Shown here: piece after piece, positions 43,740-52,497 of the stretch
How the letters are laid out: every line of letters begins with the position of its first letter
How positions within the stretch are numbered: the stretch's first letter is position 1
NCBI RefSeq assembly: GCF_004028635.1
Contig: NZ_RQJW01000019.1
Span: forward strand, 97,182-161,181
Length of the DNA stretch: 64,000 bases
From: Streptomyces cyaneus
GTDB lineage: Bacteria; Actinomycetota; Actinomycetes; Streptomycetales; Streptomycetaceae
Direction of reading: 5' to 3'
Program-made: the position numbers and the translations under genes
The notes under the pieces: model-generated
What the model was told of the DNA's origin: nothing
Database searches by the model: none
The model's input: only the letters and a program-made list of their open reading frames with translations

Positions 43740-44671
43740 TTGTCCTCACCTCCGAACTTGCTCAGCCGCAGATAGACGATCGAGCAGAAGAGCAGGATCA
43801 CGAACGCGACCGTGGTCAGGGCGGACGCGTAACCGAAGTTGTGCGCGTCGACGCTGGTGTTGGCGATGTACAGCGGCAGGGTCATGGTCTCCCCCGCGGG
43901 GCCGCCGCCGGTCAGTGTGTAGAGCAGGTCGACGTTGTTGAACTCCCACACCGCGCGCAGCAGCGTGGACAGGACGATGGCGTCCTTCAGATGGGGCAGC
44001 GTGATGTGCCAGAACTGCTTGATCCGGCTGGCCCCGTCGACCTCGGCGGCCTCGTACAGGTCCTTCGAGACGGACTGGAGGTCGGCGAGGATGAGGATCG
44101 CGAAGAAGGGCACCCCGCGCCACAGGTCGGCGACGACCGCCGCCGGGAACACGGTGGAGGTGTCCGACAGCCAGCTGGTGCCGTAGGAGCCGATGCCGAC
44201 GTCCGCGAGGTAACGGGTGATGCCCGTCTGGGAGTTGTAGAGGAGCACCCAGATCGCCGAGGTCAGCACGCCGGAGACGGCCCACGGGGAGAAGACCAGG
44301 GCGCGTCCCAGCGCCCTTCCCGCGAACGTCTGGTTGACGATCAGGGCGAGCGCGAGCCCGAACAGCAGCTGCAGTCCGACCTCGACGAACACCCACTTGG
44401 CGCTGAAGACCAGGGTGTCCCAGAACAGCGGGTCGTCGGTGAAGGCGTGGACGAAGTTGTCGAGGCCCGCGAAGCCGTTCCGCCACGGTTTGGTGGGGTT
44501 GTACTCCTGCAGGCTGTAGTAGAAGACGCTGATGACCGGGTAGGCGATGAAGCCCAGCATGAGCAGGGCCGCCGGGGCGATCAGCAGATAAGGGAGCCTG
44601 CGCGGCGTGGCGGAGGCACGGCGTCGCCGGGGTGGCGTGGGCGGTTTCGCCACGGCTGCGGCTTGGGCCAT
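43736..44671 (-). CDS. Carbohydrate ABC permease, MalF type
   Basis: A 311-residue permease with six main membrane segments after a Pro/Arg-rich N-terminus. The EAA loop reads DLYEAAEVDGASRIKQFW then HITLPHLKDAI. It is the first gene of the coupled series running to the GH43 gene at 37760. A LacI-type palindrome lies 52 bp upstream (44723-44734). The partner solute-binding protein is probably that at 34297. Confidence 0.92.
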   Translation of the reverse strand: MAQAAAVAKPPTPPRRRRASATPRRLPYLLIAPAALLMLGFIAYPVISVFYYSLQEYNPTKPWRNGFAGLDNFVHAFTDDPLFWDTLVFSAKWVFVEVGLQLLFGLALALIVNQTFAGRALGRALVFSPWAVSGVLTSAIWVLLYNSQTGITRYLADVGIGSYGTSWLSDTSTVFPAAVVADLWRGVPFFAILILADLQSVSKDLYEAAEVDGASRIKQFWHITLPHLKDAIVLSTLLRAVWEFNNVDLLYTLTGGGPAGETMTLPLYIANTSVDAHNFGYASALTTVAFVILLFCSIVYLRLSKFGGEDK

Positions 44672-44722
44672 GACTGGTCTCCGTTCTCAGACGTCGTGCG
44701 TGCGGCTTGCTTTTGTGGTGCA

Positions 44723-44734
44723 GGAAGCGCTTTC
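44723..44734. promoter_or_regulatory. LacI-type operator candidate GGAAGCGCTTTC
   Basis: A near-palindrome with centre AAGCGCTT lies 52-63 bp upstream of the first permease start. The same core is in the palindrome at 37704-37717. Streptomyces sugar ABC operons are often repressed by LacI-family proteins at such sites. No LacI-family gene is in the window. Confidence 0.55.
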
Positions 44735-44813
44735 TCGCTGTGTAGGGGTTGGCCCGGATCTCGCGAAACGGGGTGCCTCTCGTGGCGGTGTGGCGGCTGC
44801 GGACGCGTTGTGG

Positions 44814-44850
44814 CCGGTCGCGCAGTTCCCCGCGCCCCCTGCGGGGCGCG
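44814..44850 (-). terminator. Hairpin of the dispersed repeat (copy 5)
   Basis: CGCGCCCC-CTGC-GGGGCGCG (44831-44850) is an 8-bp perfect stem two bases after the stop of the dehydratase gene on the minus strand. The adjoining GGTCGCGCAGTTCCCC is the reverse complement of the dispersed repeat. It should end the GntR-DHDPS-IlvD operon and insulate the permease operon. Confidence 0.75.
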
Positions 44851-44852
44851 AG

Positions 44853-46601
44853 TCAGCTTGCGTATGGGTCCGGGACGTTGCCCGGGTGGGCCAGGAACTC
44901 GAAGTCGCAGCCGGTGTCGGCCTGGGTGATCTGTTCGTTGTAGAGGGCGCCGTAGCCTCGCTCATAGCGGGTGGGCGGTGGGCTCCACTCGGCTCGGCGG
45001 CGCTCCAACTCATCGTCGTCCACGTTGAGTTGGAGGACGCGCGCCGCGACGTCCAGGGTGATCGTGTCCCCGGTGCGTACGAGGGCCAGCGGTCCGCCGA
45101 CGTACGACTCGGGCGCGATGTGCAGCACGCACGCGCCGTAACTGGTGCCGCTCATCCGGGCGTCGGAGATCCGCACCATGTCCCGTACGCCCTGCTTCAG
45201 CAGGTGGTCGGGGATCGGCAGCATGCCGTACTCGGGCATGCCCGGGCCGCCCTTGGGCCCGGCGTTGCGCAGCACGAGCACGCTGTCGGCGGTGATGCCG
45301 AGCGACGGGTCGTTGATGGTCCGCTGCATCGTCTTGTAGTCGTCGAAGACGACGGCGGGCCCGGTGTGCTTGAGCAGGTGCTGCTCGGCGGCGATGTGCT
45401 TGATGACGGCCCCGTCCGGGCAGAGGTTGCCGCGCAGCACGGCCACCCCGCCCTCGCCGGCGACAGGGTTCTCGCGGGTGCGGATGACGTCGTCGTTGTG
45501 GACGACGGTGCCCTCGATCTGCTCACCCAGGGTGCCGTTCACGGTCGGCCGGTCCAGGTGCAGCAGGTCGGTGATCCGTGAGAGGAAGGCGGGCAGGCCG
45601 CCGGCGAAGTAGAAGTCCTCCATGAGGTAGGTCTGTCCGCCCGGCCGGACGTTGGCGAGCACCGGCACGGTACGGGCGATGCGGTCGAAGTCGTCGAGGG
45701 TGAGCCTGATGCCCGCACGGCCCGCCATCGCGATGAGATGGATGACCGCGTTGGTGGAGCCCCCGAGCCCGAGCACCGTGGTGACGGCGTCCTCGAAGGC
45801 CTCGCGGGTGAGGATCTCGGACGGCTTCAGCCCGGTCCAGGCGAGCTCGACGGCGCGGCGCCCGGAGGCGGCGGCCATCCGCTCGTGCCCGGAGTCGACG
45901 GCCGGGATCGAGGAGGCGCCCGGCAGGGTCATGCCGAGGGCTTCCGCCGCCGCGGTCATCGTGGACGCGGTCCCCATGGTCATGCAGTGACCGGGCGATC
46001 GCGCCAACCCGCCCTGCAATTCCCGCAGTTCACAGTCCGTCAGGTTGCCCGCGCGGTGCTCGTCCCAGTACTTCCACATGTCGGTGCCGGACCCGAGGGT
46101 CTCACCGCGCCAGTGCCCCGGCAGCATCGGCCCCGCGGGCGCGAAGATCGACGGTACGTCGGCCGAGGCCGCGCCCATCAGCAGCGCCGGCGTCGACTTG
46201 TCGCAGCCGCCGAGCAGCACCGCCGCGTCGATCGGATACGACCGCAGCAGCTCCTCCGTCTCCATCGCGAGCAGGTTGCGATAGAGCATCGGGGTCGGCT
46301 TCTGGTACGTCTCCGAGACCGTGGCGACCGGGAACTCGAGCGGGAAGCCCCCGGCCTGCCACACCCCCCGCTTGACCGCCTCGGCACGCTCACGCAGATG
46401 AACGTGGCAGGGGTTGATGTCGGACCACGTGTTGAGGACGGCGATCACCGGGCGGCCCCGGTACTCCTCCGCCTCGTAACCGAGCTGCCGCATACGGGCG
46501 TTGTGGGACCAGGTGCGCAACTGCCCCTCGGTGCCGTACCACTGATGGCTTCTGAGTTCCTCGGGGCGCTTCCTCGCAGGCCCGTCGATCTTGTCGGTCA
46601 T
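44853..46601 (-). CDS. IlvD/Edd family sugar-acid dehydratase (arabonate-type)
   Basis: A 582-residue Fe-S dehydratase. Cluster-binding cysteines lie in INPCHVH, LLGGCDKSTPA and GHCMTMGTAST, with LCPDGAVIKHIA later. Length and sequence fit the sugar-acid branch (L-arabonate, D-xylonate or related) better than dihydroxy-acid dehydratase. The start overlaps the DHDPS-like stop (ATGA). With that lyase/dehydratase and the semialdehyde dehydrogenase at 8104 it would convert an aldonate such as L-arabonate to 2-oxoglutarate, suiting the arabinan-degrading GH43 enzymes nearby. Substrate is inference. Confidence 0.88.
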   Translation of the reverse strand: MTDKIDGPARKRPEELRSHQWYGTEGQLRTWSHNARMRQLGYEAEEYRGRPVIAVLNTWSDINPCHVHLRERAEAVKRGVWQAGGFPLEFPVATVSETYQKPTPMLYRNLLAMETEELLRSYPIDAAVLLGGCDKSTPALLMGAASADVPSIFAPAGPMLPGHWRGETLGSGTDMWKYWDEHRAGNLTDCELRELQGGLARSPGHCMTMGTASTMTAAAEALGMTLPGASSIPAVDSGHERMAAASGRRAVELAWTGLKPSEILTREAFEDAVTTVLGLGGSTNAVIHLIAMAGRAGIRLTLDDFDRIARTVPVLANVRPGGQTYLMEDFYFAGGLPAFLSRITDLLHLDRPTVNGTLGEQIEGTVVHNDDVIRTRENPVAGEGGVAVLRGNLCPDGAVIKHIAAEQHLLKHTGPAVVFDDYKTMQRTINDPSLGITADSVLVLRNAGPKGGPGMPEYGMLPIPDHLLKQGVRDMVRISDARMSGTSYGACVLHIAPESYVGGPLALVRTGDTITLDVAARVLQLNVDDDELERRRAEWSPPPTRYERGYGALYNEQITQADTGCDFEFLAHPGNVPDPYAS

Positions 46602-47506
46602 ATCGACCACCCGGCGGCTATCGCGGCGACCTCGGCGCGCTCGTCCTCGGGCAGATGCCGGCTCGGCGGGCGGACGTCGCGGCGGCACAGGCCGAGGGAG
46701 GCGAGGGCCTCCTTGACGACGGTGACGTTGTTGGCGGAGCCGTTCGCGGCGCGCAGCTCCTCGAAGCGGCGGATCTGCTCCCAGACCTTCATCGCACCCG
46801 GGTAGTCCCCGGATCGAAGCGCTTCGATCATGTTCAGCGAGACGGACGGGGCGACGTTCACCAGTCCGGAGGTGAAGCCGGTGGCGCCCGCGGAGAAGTA
46901 CGAGGGGGCGTAGGGCTCGGCGAGCCCCGCGACCCACACGAAGCGATCGAGCCCGGCATCCCGCGCGAAGGCGGCGAACTTGGCGGCGTCCGGTACGGCG
47001 TACTTCACGCCGATGACGTTCGGGCAGTCGTCGGCGAGTTCGGCGAGGCGGGCGCCGCTGAGCTGGGCGTTGCGGATGTACGGGACGACGCCGAGCTCGG
47101 GCACGGCGGCGGCGATGGCGCGGTGGTAGTCGACCCAGCCGTTCTGGGAGACGTACGGGTGGACGGGCTGATGGACCATCACCATCTGGGCGCCGAGCTC
47201 GCGGGCGTGCCGGGCGGAGGCGATGGCGGTGGGCACGTCGTGGCCGACGCCGACGAGGATGACGGCGCGGTCTGCGGCCTCGTCGACGGTCAACTCGGTG
47301 ACGAGGCGGCGCTCTTCGGGGCTGAGGGCGTAGAACTCGCCGGTGTTGCCGTTGGGGGTGAGGGTGGTGACGCCCCCGTCGAGCAGACGACGCAGCAGGG
47401 CCCGGTGGACGTCCTGGTCGACGCGGCCGTCCTCGGCGAACGGGGTCACCGGGATCGCCACCACGTCGGCCAGGGCCGTCCGCTGGGTCTCGAACGTCGT
47501 GGTCAT
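46598..47506 (-). CDS. DHDPS/NAL family lyase or dehydratase
   Basis: A 302-residue TIM-barrel Schiff-base enzyme. Landmarks are IPVTPFAEDGRVDQD, TPNGNTGEFYALS and the lysine in VIGVKYAVPD near residue 165. In such operons it acts on a 2-keto-3-deoxy sugar acid, either as an aldolase or as a dehydratase giving 2-oxoglutarate semialdehyde (as L-KDA dehydratase does). Both ends overlap neighbours by ATGA. The second option links it to the semialdehyde dehydrogenase at 8104. Confidence 0.87.
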   Translation of the reverse strand: MTTTFETQRTALADVVAIPVTPFAEDGRVDQDVHRALLRRLLDGGVTTLTPNGNTGEFYALSPEERRLVTELTVDEAADRAVILVGVGHDVPTAIASARHARELGAQMVMVHQPVHPYVSQNGWVDYHRAIAAAVPELGVVPYIRNAQLSGARLAELADDCPNVIGVKYAVPDAAKFAAFARDAGLDRFVWVAGLAEPYAPSYFSAGATGFTSGLVNVAPSVSLNMIEALRSGDYPGAMKVWEQIRRFEELRAANGSANNVTVVKEALASLGLCRRDVRPPSRHLPEDERAEVAAIAAGWSI

Positions 47507-48171
47507 GCCGGACCGTCCTCTCCCTGGGCCTCGATCTCCGTGTCAGGGAAGGCCCGCTCGACGAACGACGCGATGTGGGCGTGCAGGGCGCGCGCGGCGC
47601 CGTCCGCGTCCCCTTCGAGCGCGAGCCGCAGGATCTCCCGGTGCTCGCCGGCCTCCCGCTCCCAGGACGGGGAGGCGGCCCAGGCGACGGCGGAGACGAG
47701 GGCCGCCTGGTCGCGGACCTCGTCGAGCATCCGGCCGAGCAGCGGGTTGCCGCACGGCAGATAGAGGGCGCGGTGGAACTCCCGGTTGGCGAGCGACCGT
47801 TCGGCGGTGTCGGCGGCGGCGTCGGCGCGGGTCAGGGCAGCACGCGCGGCATCGAGAGAGGCCCCGCGCTTCACGGCCCGCTTCAGTGCCTCGGGCTCCA
47901 GCAGCAGCCGCACGTCGTAGACCTCGCGCGCCATGTCCGCGTCCACCATGCGCACCGTGACGCCCTTGTACTGGCTCATCACGACCAGCCCGGTCCCGGC
48001 CAGCGTCTTGAGTGCCTCGCGCACCGGCGTCTTGGACACCCCGAACTGCGCGGCGAGCTCGGTCTCGACCAGGGCCTGACCGGGCGTCAACTGCCCGGTG
48101 AGGATGCGTCGTTTGATCTCCTCCAGCACGTACTGCGTGCGGGAGGGGATCGGCGTGGGCACAGAGGTCAT
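47503..48171 (-). CDS. GntR family regulator (FadR/FCD subfamily)
   Basis: A 222-residue repressor. A winged helix at residues ~10-75 (YVLEEIKRRILTGQLTPG, FGVSKTPVREALKTL) precedes an FCD effector domain with the metal-ligand pattern DVRLLLEPEALKRA, REFHRALYLPCGN and EHREILRLALEGD. It is the first gene of its operon and probably autoregulates through three direct repeats 36 bp upstream. The ligand is likely a sugar acid. Confidence 0.92.
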   Translation of the reverse strand: MTSVPTPIPSRTQYVLEEIKRRILTGQLTPGQALVETELAAQFGVSKTPVREALKTLAGTGLVVMSQYKGVTVRMVDADMAREVYDVRLLLEPEALKRAVKRGASLDAARAALTRADAAADTAERSLANREFHRALYLPCGNPLLGRMLDEVRDQAALVSAVAWAASPSWEREAGEHREILRLALEGDADGAARALHAHIASFVERAFPDTEIEAQGEDGPA

Positions 48172-48206
48172 GCGCGCCTCTCGGATCTTCGCGAGATGAC
48201 TCTCGC

Positions 48207-48247
48207 GTATGGGATCTCAGGTATGGGATCTCACGTATCGCGTCTCA
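48207..48247. promoter_or_regulatory. Three phased GTATGGGATCTCA repeats, likely GntR operator
   Basis: GTATGGGATCTCA lies at 48207-48219 and 48221-48233, with GTATCGCGTCTCA at 48235-48247, a 14-bp period. They end upstream of the gntR start at 48171. Spacing near 1.3 helical turns and position suggest cooperative binding by the GntR protein, or by another regulator. Confidence 0.65.
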
Positions 48248-48376
48248 TATATGACGTACGAAGTACGACGCGATGAAGGTAAGAGGGGGCGCATGTTTCG
48301 TCAATGCTTCTTACAAAGGAAGTTGGGGTTGCCGGGTGCTGGGCGGGGTTGCCGACTGCTGGTTGCTGGTTGCCCG

Positions 48377-49145
48377 TCAGACGCGCAGCACGTGACCTTC
48401 GCGTGCGGTGGCGGTGGGCCCACCGAAGGCCTCGGCAGCGCGCACCGTCGCCGCCTCCGGCGTGAGCGTGGGCCCGACATGCGTGACGACGAGCTCCCGT
48501 ACACCCGCCCGGCGGGCGACGGTTCCGGCGTCCTCGGGCGTCAGGTGCACCTGTTCGCCATCGCGATGCGCGTCGATGTCGGCCTCGCAGAGGAACAGGT
48601 CGGCGTCGCGGGCGAGTTCGGTGAGGGCGGGGCAGGGCCCGCTGTCCCCGGAGTACGCGAGCACCCGCCCACCGCTCTCGATCCGCACCCCGTACGCCTC
48701 GACGTCGTGCACGACGGCACGCGAGGTGAGCAGCAGGTCACCGTGCTGGACGGTGTGGCCGTCGTACAGGGTCCGGAAGTCGAGGATGCCGCTCAGGAAC
48801 CCGGCGTCGGGCCGCCCGAGGAAGGCGGCGAGACTCCCCCACTGCTTAACGCGTGGGAGGTACCCCCAGCGCGCAGTCGCCCGGCGCGTACACCGGAATG
48901 GGCGCGTCCGGAGTGAGCCCGCCATAGGCCAGCCCGTAGAAGGCGGCGAGCAGATCGGCGTTGTGATCGGCGTGCAGGTGCGAGATCCAGATCGCGCTGA
49001 GCCGTGCCGGATCGGTATGCCGCTGCAATTCCGCGAAGGTCCCGGTCCCGGCGTCCACCCACACCTCGGCCCCTCCCCCGCGCACCAGATAGCCGGGGCC
49101 GGGGTGCGGGGATGCGGTGCCGAGGACGGTGAGGGTGAGGGGCAT
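48377..49145 (-). pseudogene. MBL-fold metallo-hydrolase (RNase Z-like), split by a repeat
   Basis: The N-terminal part (49145 to about 48872) encodes TLTVLGTASPHPGPGYLVRG and the metal motif HLHADHNADL. The C-terminal part (about 48830 to 48377) carries YSGDSGPCPALTELA, LFLCEADI and THVGPT. A ~41-bp palindromic sequence (48831-48871) lies between. It brings in a TAA stop (48846-48848), and the two halves are in different frames. An intact version would have about 245 residues. A truncated N-terminal product would lack half of the active site. Confidence 0.8.
48831..48871 (-). repeat. Short palindromic insert GGGGGTACCTCCC
   Basis: On the minus strand the insert reads CTGGGGGTACCTCCCACGCG then TTAAGCAGTGGGGGAGTC. 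Its first part is a perfect GGGGGTACC-type palindrome. It resembles the short hyphenated repeats scattered through Streptomyces genomes, and it interrupts the metallo-hydrolase gene. Confidence 0.7.
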
Positions 49146-49157
49146 GCGAGTGGGCGC

Positions 49158-49586
49158 TCAGTCGAGACAGAACTCGTTGCCCTCGATGTCCTGCATCACG
49201 ATGCATGAATCGTTGCCGTCATACAGGAGTCGCACGCGTACCGCGCCGAGCGGGATCAGTCGTGCGCATTCGGCTTCGAGCGCGGCCAGGCGCTCTTCCC
49301 CCACGAGCCCGGTGCCGACCCTCACGTCAAGATGCACCCGATTCTTGGCGACCTTGCCTTCGGGGACGCGCTGAAAGTAGAGGCGCGGGCCAACACCTGA
49401 GGGATCACTGCAGGCGAACCATGAACCCTGATCCTCGGGATCCTGGGAGCGGTTGAAATCCTCCCAGGTGGCGAACCCCTCCGGTGGCGGCGGTACGACG
49501 TACCCCAACACCTCGCACCAGAAACGAGCAACGCGCTCAGGTTCTGCGCAGTCGAAGGTGACTTGGAACTGCTTGATCGTTGACAC
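49158..49586 (-). CDS. VOC superfamily protein (glyoxalase-like)
   Basis: A 142-residue single VOC unit. It starts FQVTFDCAEPERVARFWCEV and ends CIVMQDIEGNEFCLD, whose Glu is a typical metal ligand. RVHLDVRVGTG supplies the His. It is probably a lyase, isomerase or binding protein for a small molecule; the family is too broad for a reaction. It is read in the same direction as the broken metallo-hydrolase gene, 12 bp away. Confidence 0.85.
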   Translation of the reverse strand: MSTIKQFQVTFDCAEPERVARFWCEVLGYVVPPPPEGFATWEDFNRSQDPEDQGSWFACSDPSGVGPRLYFQRVPEGKVAKNRVHLDVRVGTGLVGEERLAALEAECARLIPLGAVRVRLLYDGNDSCIVMQDIEGNEFCLD

Positions 49587-49625
49587 CGGCGCACACTAGC
49601 AGGGGGGCTGTCGACTGATGTGCAG

Positions 49626-51104
49626 TCAGTGGGCTGCTCCGTTGGGGAGGTTGATCGTCTTGTACTCGAGGAACGAGCTGAGTCCCTCGGGGCCGAACTC
49701 ACGACCGACCCCGGATTCCTTGTAGCCGCCGAAGGGCGCGGCGAACTCGATCCGGAACCCGTTGAGGGTCAGGCTTCCGGTGCGGACTCGGCGAGCGATC
49801 CGCATGGCGCGGTCCTCGTCAGGGGTCCATACGCTTCCCGACAAGCCGTACTTCGAGTCGTTGGCAATACGGACGGCGTCGTTGTCGTCGTCGAACGGGA
49901 TCACGACCAGTACGGGGCCGAAGATCTCGTTCTGGGCGATGCGCATGGAGCTGTCGACGTCGGCGAAGACCGTCGACTCGACGTACCAGCCCTTCGGCTG
50001 CCCCGCGGGCCGGCCGCCGCCCACGGTGGTCGTCGCACCTTCCCGCCGCCCGTCGGCGATGTAGTCCTCGACCCGGCGCCGCTGGCGTTCCGCCACCAGC
50101 GGGCCGACCTCGGTGGCGGGATCGTGCGGATCACCGACCGTCAGCTCGGCCGCTGCTTGGGAGATCGCATCGACGGTCTGCCGGTAGCGGCTGCGATGGG
50201 CGAGGATCCGTGTCTGCGCCAGGCACTGCTGTCCGGACATCATGATCGCAAATGGCATGAGGGCCGGTACGACGCTGTCGATGTCGGCGTCCTCGAGGAT
50301 GATGGCGGGCGACTTCCCACCGCATTCGAGGGTGACGCGCTTGAACTGCTCGCCGCACAGGGCGGCGACCCGTCGCCCGGTGGCGGAGCTACCGGTGAAA
50401 CTGATCTTGTCCACCAGCGGATGGCGGACGAGCGCCTCGCTGCTCGGCCTGTCGGCAGGCACGATGTTGAGCACGCCCGGAGGCAACTGGGCTTCCATCG
50501 CGGCCTCGGCGAGCAGATATGCGTCGAGCGGCGTCTCGGGCGCGGGCTTGAGCACCACGGTGCAGCCGGCGACCAGGGCCGGGGCGAGGTTCGCCATGGT
50601 GAGGATGAGCGGAACGTTCCACGGCACGATCTGCCCGACGACCCCCATCGGTTCCCTCAGGATCCGCGCCGGTCCGGTGAGGCCGGCTCGGTCCTCCTCG
50701 AACGGGAAGGTCGCGGCCAGCCCTCGGAAGTAGTCGAGGAGCATCACCGGAACCGGTGCCTGGAGGCGATTGGAGAAGCTGATGGGCGAGCCCATCTCCT
50801 CGGTGATGAGCTGGGCGATCAGGGGGACGCGCGCGCGGAGATAGGCGGTGAAGGGATCCAGCGCGTCGGCCCGCTCCTGAGGCGACATGCGCGGCCACGG
50901 TCCGTCGTCGAAGGCTGCACGAGCCGCGCGGACGGCTCGGTCCACGTCGGCGGGCGTCGAGGAGGGAGCCGAACCGATCGGCTCCTCGGTGGCCGGGGAG
51001 ATGACCTCGAGCAGGTCATCGCCCTCCGGCTCGACCATGTCACCGCCTATGAAGAGCCGGTCCCGTACGAAGTCCGTGGCTTGGATGATCGTGTCCGAAG
51101 GCAT
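49626..51104 (-). CDS. Aldehyde dehydrogenase
   Basis: A 492-residue NAD(P)-dependent aldehyde dehydrogenase. GVVGQIVPWNVPLIL is the cofactor loop, SFTGSSATGRRV the glycine turn, VTLECGGKSPAI the general-base Glu, and MSGQQCLAQTRIL the catalytic Cys. FGGYKESGVGREFGPEG closes the active site. It belongs to the betaine/phenylacetaldehyde-like branch; substrate is unknown and no partner enzyme adjoins it. Confidence 0.9.
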   Translation of the reverse strand: MPSDTIIQATDFVRDRLFIGGDMVEPEGDDLLEVISPATEEPIGSAPSSTPADVDRAVRAARAAFDDGPWPRMSPQERADALDPFTAYLRARVPLIAQLITEEMGSPISFSNRLQAPVPVMLLDYFRGLAATFPFEEDRAGLTGPARILREPMGVVGQIVPWNVPLILTMANLAPALVAGCTVVLKPAPETPLDAYLLAEAAMEAQLPPGVLNIVPADRPSSEALVRHPLVDKISFTGSSATGRRVAALCGEQFKRVTLECGGKSPAIILEDADIDSVVPALMPFAIMMSGQQCLAQTRILAHRSRYRQTVDAISQAAAELTVGDPHDPATEVGPLVAERQRRRVEDYIADGRREGATTTVGGGRPAGQPKGWYVESTVFADVDSSMRIAQNEIFGPVLVVIPFDDDNDAVRIANDSKYGLSGSVWTPDEDRAMRIARRVRTGSLTLNGFRIEFAAPFGGYKESGVGREFGPEGLSSFLEYKTINLPNGAAH

Positions 51105-51288
51105 CGCTGGCCTCCCGGCTTACTGTCGGGACACGTGCGTCACCGCCCGTGACCCGCCTTTCGTTTCGGTCGGTACGGGTGTCGGTACGGGTGGCTTTCT
51201 CTCGGTCTGCAACCGGCGTGCCTATCCCTCTTTCAACCGTACGACTGATCCGGGCGGGGCAGGCCCTCACCGGAGTCGCCGAGGAGGG

Positions 51289-51876
51289 TTACGGCCGCTG
51301 CCACCCCGGATCCCGCCCGCTCAGCCCCACCGCGCGGTCCAGCAAAGACGCCTCGTCCGGCACCGGCACGACCGGGCCGAAGATGCCGCCGCGGTCGGGG
51401 TCGTCGGCGGCGGCGCGGAGGAAGTCGTACGACGCCTGGAGGGCGGCCGGGTCCGGTGCGTACGGCCGGCCCGTGGCCACGGCCAGGTCCCAGCCGTGGA
51501 TCACCAGCTCGTCCGTGGCCACTGCCGCCGCCACCGCACCGGGCAGGTCCACGCCGCCCGCACGAGTCATGCCGACCCGCGCGTCCGGAGCGCGCCATGC
51601 CTCGGCCAGTTCGTCGAGCACCTTGGGCAGCTCCTCGCGCCAGCCCGGTCCGATGTCCGGTACGGCGGCTTCGGGGCTGGTGTCGGTCGTGACGCCCAGG
51701 TCCTTGCGGCCGGCATCACGAAAGGCGACGGCCAGACCGAGCAGGTGGCCCAGCAGGTTGCGCACCGCCATCTCCGGGCAGGGCGTAGGCGCCGAGAGCT
51801 GGTCGTCGGTGACGCCCTCCGCGAGGCGGGCGATGACGCGGGCCTGCGGTCCGAGATCGAGGGTCGTGTCGGTCAT
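51289..51876 (-). CDS. TIGR03086/MDMPI N-terminal family metal-binding protein
   Basis: A 195-residue DinB-like four-helix protein of the TIGR03086 group. The first metal-motif helix is MAVRNLLGHLLGLAVAF and the second is ATDELVIHGWDLAVATG (His-Gly-Trp-Asp). Such actinobacterial proteins are thought to bind a divalent metal and may use mycothiol, but no reaction is known. The 184 bp to the aldehyde dehydrogenase holds no gene I can support. Confidence 0.82.
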   Translation of the reverse strand: MTDTTLDLGPQARVIARLAEGVTDDQLSAPTPCPEMAVRNLLGHLLGLAVAFRDAGRKDLGVTTDTSPEAAVPDIGPGWREELPKVLDELAEAWRAPDARVGMTRAGGVDLPGAVAAAVATDELVIHGWDLAVATGRPYAPDPAALQASYDFLRAAADDPDRGGIFGPVVPVPDEASLLDRAVGLSGRDPGWQRP

Positions 51877-52497
51877 GGGGTGGCTCCTCACAGATGGGTT
51901 CCCGAGAGGTAGACCGGCGGGGGTCACGAAACTAATCGGCACTAATCGGCGGCGCTCGCGGAACTCATCGGCGGAGTGGACGGTCGAGGACGGGAGGGCG
52001 GGCGCGCCGCAGCGGAACGGGACGGGCAGTCGAGCCCGGACCGGCCGGTCATCGTCTCGGCCCCCGGGTCTCCGCCACGGCATCGCCGTCGAGCGGCGTC
52101 ATGGGAGCCGAACCGTCTCCTCGCACCCCTGTGCGGTTGCGGCCCCGGGGGGCCGAGGTGGCCCAGGCGCGCCGGACCCAGCCCCCGGCTCCGCGCGCTC
52201 CGGCTGCGGCTCCGGCGGCCTTCCCTCAACCGAGCAAGCCCGTCATACGCCCCGCACCGGCCCCGGCACTCCACCCCAGCCGGCTCCCCCACCCCAACAG
52301 CTCCCCCGGCATCTTCCCGCCCGCGAAGCACCACAGCGCGATCACCAGGTCGCAAATCGCGCAGCCCAGCGAGGAGGTGCACCGGGCCCTCAGCCGCCCC
52401 ATAAGCATCACCGGCAGCTTCCAACGGATTCCCGCCGCGCCCCGGAGCACGTGCCCCACCTCGGCCCCGGCTCAGTCCGTCCAGTCAGTCCGTCCGG
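51877..52497. other. 621-bp region without a supported gene
   Basis: Open frames here have low-complexity, Arg/Pro-rich products of the kind expected from noncoding GC-rich DNA. The best candidate is a minus-strand frame ending at 52226 (CTSSLGCAICDLVIALWC then FAGGKMPGELLGW), which contains one hydrophobic stretch and could be the decayed end of a small membrane protein. Near 52468-52510 four imperfect copies of CAGTCCGTC follow each other at roughly 9-13-bp spacing, at the end of the VOC gene. Nothing else is evident. Confidence 0.4.

Noticed and set aside
52226..52459. A 77-codon minus-strand frame with one hydrophobic stretch.
   Set aside because: No RBS or family support; described only as part of the gene-poor region.
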